A stretch of 64,000 nt of DNA from a bacterium. GTDB lineage: Bacteria > CSSED10-310 > JAFGSJ01. The stretch lies in contig JAFGSJ010000065.1 in the NCBI GenBank assembly GCA_016934675.1, positions 1 to 64,000 of the forward strand, written 5' to 3'. A program made the translations under genes and the position numbers. Below, piece after piece: positions 54,390-63,900 of the stretch. The notes below the pieces were generated by a model that had not been told where the DNA came from, searched no databases, and worked only from the letters and a program-made list of their open reading frames with translations. Position 1 is the stretch's first letter; every line of letters begins with the position of its first letter.

Positions 54390-55580
54390 TCAATCAGGAA
54401 TAAGAACAACCACGGTCGAAGTATTATGATAGCCACTGAGTTGGCCAGCGACCATACAGATTTCCCCGTAGGTTTCGAAGCCCAGGAGCGGAATGGGTCC
54501 AATAACGTTTTTGATTTGTTGGACTCCCTCATAAAATCGGTCGGCCAGGATGATCCGCCGACAGACACAGTCAAAGATAAGAGCCCCGGCCAGGCGTGTA
54601 TTGCCGATCGATTTCAACGCATTTTCAGCAGCGGCCCGAGCAGAGGCGATCTGTCGATCAATCGTGCTTTCCACGATCTTGAAGGTTGCACCGGTCGGTA
54701 TGGAGCAGGCAAAATTCAGGGAGCCGTCCTTATTCTTGGACAAGGGCACCCTGATCTTGTATTGCTGACCGGTTGACAGTCCTAATTCGTAACGGATCAG
54801 GAACTGTCCAATTGCGGAATCATCCTGAAGAGTATCGACATCGATCCCCCAGGAGGCAGCTTTTGCTCGAGCAACCTCAGTCCAGACCTCCCAGGCATTA
54901 CGACCATCAATTTCAAACAATACATTTTCTTCTGCTTTGGTAATGGTCAAAGCATCACTGAAGGGGACATGACCGTGTTGGAAACCGATCGCAATCGGTT
55001 TTTGCGAAGCAACCAGGCAAAGCCCGACGGAATCCTGGCTGACCTGATCATCGATAAAAACATAGCTGTCCTTGAATTGAAGATCATCTGCCGCGGACCC
55101 ACCGGCAAACCGGATGGTCGGTCCCAAGGCTATGGTCGCTGCCAGAACAGCTTCCTCGCCGCGGCCGACCAAGCCGTCATGCACCAGTAAAACTGTTTTA
55201 TGAGGAAAGCCATCGATCTGTTCAGGAAGCTGTGAGGTCGCCTGCTGCAGACATTCCAGGGCATTTGCCCGCAAATTGTGGCCCGTAGTGGTAAAAAACC
55301 GGTGGGTATCGGATGAGATCAAAGCCAAAGAGATACTTCGTTTATAATCCCTCTTTTCTGTGAACTCCCCGGCTGAAGAACAGCCGATGAGTGGAGCATT
55401 CCCGGTTCGGCGTCTGATCTCGGTCAGTATAGTCTGATAGTCATATCCGGCCGAAGCGAAAACAATCGCCAGAGAAACCGGTTTAGGTCCCAATCCCTTC
55501 AATGCTGATATCAAGGCCTGGTCAACTGCCTCGAATGTGGATTCGGCTTGACTTGCAGCAGTTACCATTAACGTAGACAT
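54390..55580 (-). CDS. FIST-domain sensory protein
   Basis: A 396-residue cytoplasmic protein with FIST N (about 35-220, including IGCSSAGEFTEKRDY and FAGGSAADDLQF) and FIST C (about 225-370, including NAWEVWTEV and FDCVCRR) domains. FIST domains are found in bacterial signalling proteins and are thought to sense small ligands, possibly amino acids. No output domain is fused, so it probably signals through a partner; candidates are the downstream small proteins or the GGDEF/EAL protein. AAAGGAG precedes the ATG at 55580. Confidence 0.88.
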   Translation of the reverse strand: MSTLMVTAASQAESTFEAVDQALISALKGLGPKPVSLAIVFASAGYDYQTILTEIRRRTGNAPLIGCSSAGEFTEKRDYKRSISLALISSDTHRFFTTTGHNLRANALECLQQATSQLPEQIDGFPHKTVLLVHDGLVGRGEEAVLAATIALGPTIRFAGGSAADDLQFKDSYVFIDDQVSQDSVGLCLVASQKPIAIGFQHGHVPFSDALTITKAEENVLFEIDGRNAWEVWTEVARAKAASWGIDVDTLQDDSAIGQFLIRYELGLSTGQQYKIRVPLSKNKDGSLNFACSIPTGATFKIVESTIDRQIASARAAAENALKSIGNTRLAGALIFDCVCRRIILADRFYEGVQQIKNVIGPIPLLGFETYGEICMVAGQLSGYHNTSTVVVLIPD

Positions 55581-55628
55581 CACACTACTCCTTTATTACG
55601 AGTTCCTGTTTACCGTCCAACTCATACA

Positions 55629-55657
55629 TTGAAATTTGGACAATTTTACCATAATAC
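55629..55657 (+). promoter_or_regulatory. Promoter of the 151-residue orphan gene
   Basis: TTGAAA (55629-55634), 17 bases, TAATAC (55652-55657), about 90 bases before the start. Confidence 0.5.
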
Positions 55658-55750
55658 TGTCCTCAGATAATTGTAGGAAAGAGTCATTCTCTCTTTCATT
55701 TCTTTTATCAACACTTTTTCATACTAGCAAGAAAAAAAATCAGGGGCAAC

Positions 55751-56206
55751 ATGATGCTTGAAAATGAAGACCTGTTCATTCAACATGAGAAACAAGGCTC
55801 CATTTTATCAGAACAGGAACTCGATTCATTGTTCAGTTTTTTGAGCCGGGAATTCAGTTTTTCAGTTGAAGGCGCCCTGGATTGGAGTTCGAGGCATTAT
55901 TCAAAGAAGTGGTATTTACCACGACGCGGACAATCCGGGTTGCAGCAGTTATTGTCAGAACTGCCCATCGACCATAAAACCACAGTCTCGGTCATGAGAT
56001 CGGATAAAGAAACCGTTTTTCATGATACAGCGAAAACTGTTTTTAGCCATATTCCCACGCTGATCAAGACAGACACCAATCTGGTCATTATACCCAATAG
56101 TTTACGTTGGATACTTGAAATCGGCGCAGACGACTATCTCTATTTCGATTTTCTGGTGCCCGGAGAAAAGGAATTTTGCGGGCTCTATGGGACATGCCCC
56201 TTGTAA
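55751..56206 (+). CDS. Hypothetical 151-residue protein
   Basis: No family recognised. It is soluble, without signal peptide; an acidic helical N-terminus is followed by alternating strands and helices (SVMRSDKETVFHD, NLVIIPNSLRWILEIG, YLYFDFLVPG), suggesting a compact alpha/beta domain. AGGGG precedes the ATG, with a second ATG directly after. It is divergent from the FIST gene, from which it is separated by about 170 bp holding a plausible promoter, and may belong to the same regulatory locus. It converges on citF. Confidence 0.7.
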   Translation: MMLENEDLFIQHEKQGSILSEQELDSLFSFLSREFSFSVEGALDWSSRHYSKKWYLPRRGQSGLQQLLSELPIDHKTTVSVMRSDKETVFHDTAKTVFSHIPTLIKTDTNLVIIPNSLRWILEIGADDYLYFDFLVPGEKEFCGLYGTCPL

Positions 56207-56230
56207 CAATGTTTTTTGGACTGAAACTCG

Positions 56231-57790
56231 TTAAACCAAGACCTGTCGCACCGAATCGATCACGGTGCCATCCACCCATTTGACCGCGGCCACTACTTTC
56301 TCACCAAGTTTGGGTGCTTCAGGCTTGCCACCGCATAAATCCTCGACCTCTTTCTTGAGGTCCTGGATTGATTTGAGAGGGAGACCGCTTCCGGATACCG
56401 CCTTGATCAGGTCCTGCCGCAACGGATTGATCGCAATGCCCCGTTCGGTCACGATCACATCGATCAACTCGCCCGGACCGCATAAGGTCGTGACTCGGTC
56501 CACAATGACCGGGATGCGGTCACGGAAAGAAGGTATTGGCAGAATGGTGCATTTGGAAAAGAGACAGTTCTGCCAACCACCGATCCCATGCAGTAATTTG
56601 CCATCGGAATGAGTGACCACATTGGCGTTGAAGTCGACATCGACCTCTGTCGCACCCAGGACCACACAATCCAGGATCGAGGCAAAATTGCCCTTGCCAT
56701 GAAAATTATAGCTGGTGAATGGACTGGTATTCACATGGTGAGGATTGTCGCGCATCGAGCGGACACCTTCGAGATCGAAGGTCTGACCGTCGAGAATATA
56801 GTCAGTTAAACCCTGTTCGAGCATTTCGACCAGGTATTGGGTCGAGCCTCCCCTGATAAAGCGGGCCTTGACCCCGTCATGCAACATGTGCTCCTTGAGA
56901 TAGATCGCGAATGCGAGGGCCGTCCCGCCTGCCCCGGCCTGAAACGAGAAGCCGTTCTTCATGATGCCTGCTTCACGCACGAAATTGGCCGTCAGCTCGG
57001 CGATCAAGAGCCGATCGGGACTCCGGGTCAACTGGGTCGTCCCGGATATGATTTTCTCCGGTTCACCGATCTTGTCCAGGACCACCACGTAATCGACATG
57101 ATTACCGTGAATCTGCCAGGGTATGCAGGGAAAATCGATCAGGTTGTCCGTAACCACGATGACCTTGTCCGCATATTGAGAATCTGCCAGGGCGAATCCG
57201 AGCAGGCCGCAGGCACTCGGCCCGGTCAGACCGTTGGCGTTGCCAAACGGGTCCGCCGTTGGGGCCGCGATGACCGCAATATCGATATGGACTTCACCAT
57301 CCTGGACGGCCTGGTAACGTCCACCATGTGAGCGCAGCACGCCTAAACCCCGCATCTTGCCGGTCGAGCAATAATCACCCAACGGACCATTCATGCTGCC
57401 TTCGATATGATGAATGACACCGCTCTCGAGATAATCGACCAATCGGGCATGACACGGGAACGAGGCGCTCGGGAACCACATCACGTCACGGACGCCCAGT
57501 TCCGCGACCGCATCGAACACCTGATTCGAGACCAGATCGCCATTCCGGAAATGATGATGTGACGATATGGTCATACCGTCGCGCAGCCCACAAAGATGCA
57601 GGGCTTCCTTCAAGGAACCCACTACCTTGTTGCCGTCAGCCGGATAATTGACACATGACGAAATCGGCGGAGCTGCCTTCCGACCAGTCGGCGCATACTG
57701 GTTAACTCCTTGAAAAGGGATGGCCGGTTTCCCGTTTATCTCTGTCGGGACCATGCGTCCCGCCACGTTCTCGATCATTTTTGTGCTCAC
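56231..57790 (-). CDS. citF: Citrate lyase alpha subunit (citrate CoA-transferase), CitF
   Basis: A 519-residue protein of the CitF family: in citrate lyase it exchanges acetyl on the acyl carrier subunit for citrate. Recognised by the CoA-transferase-type body with HHHFRNGD, SMNGPLGDY, GHxxT-like stretches, FIRGGSTQYLVEML, DVDFNANVVTHSDG and IVTERGIAINP. Length matches CitF. It starts at GTG with GAGGAGG upstream. The beta and gamma subunits (citE, citD) and the accessory genes usually clustered with it are absent on both sides, so its role here is uncertain; it may work with unlinked partners or as another CoA-transferase. Confidence 0.9.
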   Translation of the reverse strand: MSTKMIENVAGRMVPTEINGKPAIPFQGVNQYAPTGRKAAPPISSCVNYPADGNKVVGSLKEALHLCGLRDGMTISSHHHFRNGDLVSNQVFDAVAELGVRDVMWFPSASFPCHARLVDYLESGVIHHIEGSMNGPLGDYCSTGKMRGLGVLRSHGGRYQAVQDGEVHIDIAVIAAPTADPFGNANGLTGPSACGLLGFALADSQYADKVIVVTDNLIDFPCIPWQIHGNHVDYVVVLDKIGEPEKIISGTTQLTRSPDRLLIAELTANFVREAGIMKNGFSFQAGAGGTALAFAIYLKEHMLHDGVKARFIRGGSTQYLVEMLEQGLTDYILDGQTFDLEGVRSMRDNPHHVNTSPFTSYNFHGKGNFASILDCVVLGATEVDVDFNANVVTHSDGKLLHGIGGWQNCLFSKCTILPIPSFRDRIPVIVDRVTTLCGPGELIDVIVTERGIAINPLRQDLIKAVSGSGLPLKSIQDLKKEVEDLCGGKPEAPKLGEKVVAAVKWVDGTVIDSVRQVLV

Positions 57791-57940
57791 ACGCTACCTC
57801 CTCGGCACCAGTGGACCAGTATTAGCCACGGTCTATCCGCAGTCCTGTCTCATTGTACGTTACTATAAGTATAGTTGTTCTGTGCCTATATCTCTAGCAA
57901 GTACTTTCACTTTTTTCAATAACGCCGACAAAACTGGAGA

Positions 57941-60900
57941 TCAAGGCAGATAGGTATAGCCATCCTCGAGTGTGCCCTCCTGGTTGTTGGGATTGATCAC
58001 GGTCACATCGCAACTGCCTTGTGCGAGGGCCGGCGTGGTGCAGGTTAGCATGTATTCACTGACGACATTCACGTTTGTGGCATTGGTCCCGCAGAACGTG
58101 ACGGTGGCACCGGTCTGGAAATGCTGCCCATAGATGGTAACGTTATGCGTCATCAATTCAGTGCCTGAGGCCGGTACCACAGCACCGACGATGGGCGGTT
58201 GCGTATCGAGCTGGTAGTTCCATAGCTGGTAATAACAGGTCGTGCAGGGCGGATCGACGTCCTCGAACGATTTGGTGCTGTCGGGCAGGGCAGTCGAGAT
58301 CAGATCGCTCGGATCGAAAAACGGTGTATCCGAACGATAAACAAAGTAATACCCATCAATCTCGTCATTCACGCCGAATCCATCAGACCAACCGATCGTG
58401 TAGGTCCAATAGGTAGTATACACCTTGTCTACCTCGATGCTCAAATACAGATCATCTGACTTGTCCATGAATTTACGCCCGTTGTTATACTCGGAGCCGT
58501 CATTGTCACCGCCTCCGTCCGTGTCACCGTCACAGGGATCGGTATCATAACCGAATTCCTCGAGATTGGTCAAATAATCGTAATCAGGGTCCGCGTCTGC
58601 ATCGGAAACGCCACTGTCGAGGCAGAAATACAGGTCCTCGTACAGATCGGGCAGGCCGTCATCATCAGTGTCAGCCAGGACGATTTCATACGTCTGGGGA
58701 CCTTCCCAGGTTGAACCATACGGCACAGGCGGCTCGTCTCCATTCAGATCGGGACCGGTCAACGATACCAGGCCGATATTCCCGGCCGTATCCACCGCTT
58801 GCACAAAGTAGCGGATATTGCCCTTGAGTGTCAGGCTACCTTGCCAGTTACTCACATTCTCGGTCAGATCGAACGTGTCCCAGATCGAGGTCCGATAATC
58901 ATTATAGGTGATCAATACCCGATACACATCCGTATCATCACCGACCTCGACTTGAAATGAGGCAACCAGACCGTCAAGCGTATGGAAACCGCCAGGACCG
59001 GGGTCCGTTATACTAGGTGGGGTCACATCGCTCGAATTGGAATAATAAATCGTCATCTGCAGATCATTGAAGCGGACCTGGCTCGAGTCGTTCTCCTCCT
59101 CGAAGTAACCCGTATGCACGACCATGGTGGTGTAACCCGCTTCACCGACTGCTTTCTGGGCCGAACCGCCCGCAGTACCGTAGGAAACGTGAACACAGGG
59201 CGTGAAACCGCTGACCAACGGCAGAGGACCTTCGAGATAGCTCAACTCGGTCGCTTGCGGAACGCCGACGACCGGACCGAACGAGCTCTCGGCCATGTAT
59301 GATCCACCGCTGAAAGTGACCCCGTGAGCATTGGTGCCCGAAAGTTGCGAATCATAAACAAACTGCGGTTGGAGTGTATCACCGACCTCGTCCGAAGACC
59401 GACCGTTCAATTGATAATAATCCCCACTCGAGGTGCTGATCATCTGATATGTTGCTGGGCCGAAACTGAAGTTTAAATCGAGCTCGGTCATGCCTGGCGG
59501 TATCGCTTTGCTTTGCTCGGAGTTCCGAATGGTCTTGCTCAGGCAGATGCCCTCGGCGCAGCCCTGGTCTGGTTCGGCCGGTCCGGGCAGCGTCGCCCGA
59601 GCTGAGCTGTCCTTGGCCAGGTCCGTTACGATTAAAGTGTTGGGGATACCAAATAAAGTCAATTCGTGCGACACTTTCTCATCGAAAACATCGTAACGTT
59701 TGCCCTCGAGATAATACTGGCGTTTGGCTTGGGCCAGAACATTACCGATCGAAACCGAATCCACAGCCAGTATCTGGTTCGAAACATATTCCATCAATTT
59801 CTCAGTCAAACCTCGGCCATATCTGATCCCCCAACCGTAACCCGTATTGCCGATATAGGCCAGAGCACCCTTTACCAGGACCGTTTCGGGCAGGTCGAGC
59901 GGATTCGTATCAGTGGCCGGTACAGGCAGACCCGAATGACAGCCCGAACTGTAGACTACTGTTCCGGACAAGTTCTGGCCGGCATAGGAACCGGTCGTCA
60001 TCTCATTCGTGGTCAGCACGGACAGGTCTGAAGCAGCCCAGCCAAAGTGATGGGCGTGCGTCGAAATGACCCCCAGTTTGTGCGGTGGCGTCGAGAATAC
60101 CTGGTCGCCCAACGTGGTATACGTGTATCCGACATCGCCGCAATCCGCACTCTCCCCTGCCGGCGCATCCAGTAACCAGTCCGTGGTTTCCTGGGCAGCG
60201 AAGGATTGCCCGATAGCACAGGCCGAGTCATAGAAAAAGTCGAAACCGGTCACCAACACCTCGTCCGCGGCCTGAGTCAGATTGACCTGACCGTCCCGGG
60301 CCAGAAAGGTGTTGATTGTTCCCGCGATCTGGTCCGGCGTCTCGACCAATCGACCGATGGCCAGATCGTTCTGATAAACCCAATCATTACTGACCAGGTT
60401 CGAAGCTTCCGGTTCGAACTCGGTATAAAAATTATCCGTCAAAAAGTAGCCCGCAGCGATGGCAGAACCTACGGTCGTGCTCGTATTCAAACCGACCTCC
60501 CCGGGATAGAGTGACTCGGAATGAATACTGGTGCCATCAGTCATGCGATAAAAAGGAATCTGAACATCGTCCCCGACCAGGACCAGGTAACGGACATTGT
60601 TATAAACCGTAGTGATCTGCCCGTTCGAGGGATCGTACAGATAGTCCCAGATCGCCTGGGCCACGGCATTGGCCAGGCCCTGGTCCGTGGGTGCGGCATC
60701 CCACAGGCTGTAAGCATCATGAACTGCCGTGACTGAAGACAGATCACGCACTACGCCTGAGACCTTGTTATGATCAGCCAACTCCACGAGTTTCAGAGCC
60801 AAGGCGTCCCGGGCCGCGCTGCCATAGTGCCCCTCGATCCGGCCCGCATCCCACAAAATAAGCGTTCTCACCGCGGTTGTGGTTGGCTGAATGATATAAA

Positions 60901-63900
60901 AATTATTGTCCGACTCATCCGTGACGCAATTATTCGAGCTATCACAGACCTCGACCTGGATTTTGCACTCGGCCGAAGGAAAGGTCTGTCCGGCTGCCGC
61001 AGCTTCAGCCTGGGTCGGCATGATCCAGAGATAATTGGTATCATCAGGTTCCAACGAGCTTTCAATTGTCATAGACCAGGAGGTAATCGAACCGCTTTCA
61101 GCATTACCGGAACTGTCCACGACTTTCAGAGACCAATTCCCGGTCATATTGTTCCCGACAAATGTCGAAAGCGGCTGTTCCGGTTGAAATGAGCCGGTAA
61201 ATGGTGGGGTACCGCTTAGAATTGAGCTACTCGCTTGGTCATCGAAGATGGTATCTGTATAATTAGTCCCTGTAGAGCCATTATTGGCACTGAGTATGAT
61301 CTCGGTGCTATCGGGTCCGACCAGCGAGAGGATCAGATCACCGACCGCCGTATGAGCAATGTTGACTGTCACATTAAGATCAGAAATTGGACCACAGTCA
61401 GTCACGGTAAGAGTCGAGATCGTTTCACCCGGATCAGGTATGGCCAAGGGTGTATCAAGGGCAGTTGAAATCAACGGTTCAGTATCGACAATAGGTGTCC
61501 ACAGTATCCCGTCGGTCGTATACAGCAACCTGGTCCTGGTTAATCCGAAATTATCATCTGAATCCCAGACGATGAGATGGCTGACCCACTGGTCGACACT
61601 TTCCGAAAAGGTCCAGGACTCGCCCCCGTTCGGTGAAATCAACACTGCCGTCGGAGCTATTCCGTCGACTACATCGAGTGCCACGGTCTGGCTGTCACTC
61701 AGACCGAGAACGTCAGTTACAGTCAGCGTCAGAGTGTGCAGACCCGGCACAGCCAGTCCAAAATTTTCCAAATCCTCCTCGGGAATATCCCAAACCGGTG
61801 TCAGTAAATCGGGATTGTCCGGAAAACCATCTCCATCGAGGTCCCATTCGAACGTGGCCTGGTCCCACTGATCGTGATAGGGAATTGTCGCGTAGGGTAA
61901 CACATTACAACCGTCACCTGACAATTTCCCGATGCCGATATCATCGATCAACCACCCGAGATGATCGTTGAGCAGCATATCCTGATAAAATCCAAAGCGG
62001 ACAGAGAGTAAAGCCGTCGAGGTGTCGACAAAATCATTCAACTTGATACTGACCGACTGCCATGAGGAACAATCGTCATCAAGTTTGACCCCATTCGTTT
62101 CATATAACCAGTGACTGACATCGGTGGCCACTCGAGTCCAGGTTACTCCCCCGTCAACTGATATTTCCACGAAAGCGATATCATCCCCATCAGCTTTCAA
62201 TGAATCCGTATCGAGTAAATAGCGGAAGGTCAGATAGCTGTAACCTGTCGTCGGACCATCGGTAACAGAGACTGGATCAATTAAATTCAGCAATGACAGA
62301 TACGGTACACTGAGACCCGTGTCGTACGAGCAAATCGAGCTGTCACCACAGTACCAGGCTCTGGAATTCGAGTAGTAATCATGAATTCCGGAACAATCCT
62401 GATCATCAACGACATGCCAGTGTCCTGTGCTCGTCCACTGATCGAGACCCTCGACTTGATCCCACACATTACTTGTGCTGAGGGTATGCGTTAGCTGAAG
62501 CACCTCATCGGGAGGATCACTCAACGTGATCTGATCTAGGGCATTCACAATATCCGGTGCGGAAGTCGGATATGTATTGGGAAAGAACACTCCAAACGCT
62601 GAGGATGGATCACCACCCCAACTGATCATGCTGCTCCCGGTCCAGATAGAACGGTAAGTCGTAGCATTACTGAAGCCGGTCGGAGCATTTTCAGTCGGTG
62701 TCGCTAACCAGGTATTACGAGCAACATCGTATGATCCCCCCGTGTTCAAAAAATATCCATAAACCCCTTCTCGATGAAGACCACCCCACACGATCATTTC
62801 AGCTCCGGTCCAGAGCGCGGTGTGTCTTTCCCGAGCCTCGGGCGCAGCAGAACTGGGGAGAACGGTCCAGGATGGCGGATCGGGTCGATAGCACGCCCCG
62901 TCAGCATAATCAAATAAGGAGTCATCCTGCCCTCCCCAAATGATCATTTCAGTTCCTGTCCATACAGCCGAATGCAGGTTGCGCACCGAGGGCGTATTAG
63001 CATCCACCAGTAATGTCTGCCAATTACCAGATTCGGGATTATAACTACCCCCAGTATTCAATCGTGTGGCCCATAATCCGCCCCAGACAATCATTTCCGA
63101 GCCCGTCCAGATCGAACTGGTATAGACCCTCGGTTCAGGGGCATTCGCAACACTCAGAGTTGACCATGAGTCCGGAGTATACATTCCGCCAGTGTTGACC
63201 ATGGTTAGCGAATCAGGACCGGTATTACCTCCCCAGACGATCATCCCGTATGAATCGGCCCAGACCGCAGTATGTAAGTATCGGGCTGAGGGAGCATTGC
63301 TCAGGCTCGTGGCAGTCCAGGTGTTATTGGTCGGATTGTAACGCCCACCTGTATTGATCCCGTCTTCACAGCCGGGACAGGAACCGATTCCGCCCCAGAC
63401 AATCATTTCAGTTCCGCTCCAGACCGAGGTATGATACATTCGGACCTCGGGAGCGCCATCGGATGAGATCTCTTTCCAGAGATCGAGACCAGGATAATAG
63501 GCGAAGCCATCTTCGCAGCCATAACCACTATTATAGACACCGCCCCAGATGATCATTTCCGAGCCCGTCCAGGTCGCGGTGTATTCGCTGCGTGGAGTAA
63601 TGCCCTGATAATGCTCGATGCCGGCCCAACTGCCGGGGATATCTTGCAACCGGCCCCCATCACCCAGATTGATTGAGTCATCAAATCCGCCCCAGACAAT
63701 CATCTCGTCGCCGGCCCAGACAGTACAATGATGATGTCTGGCGCTGGGTGGCGTCCCATTCGTGTAAAACCACCAACCAGACTCACCGTACAACTCGTCA
63801 TACGGATTATAGCCATACGGAGTATTATCCACGGCAGCCGTGCCATCATACCCACCCCAGATATACATGAGAGTGCCGTTCCAGACCGCGGAATGATACA

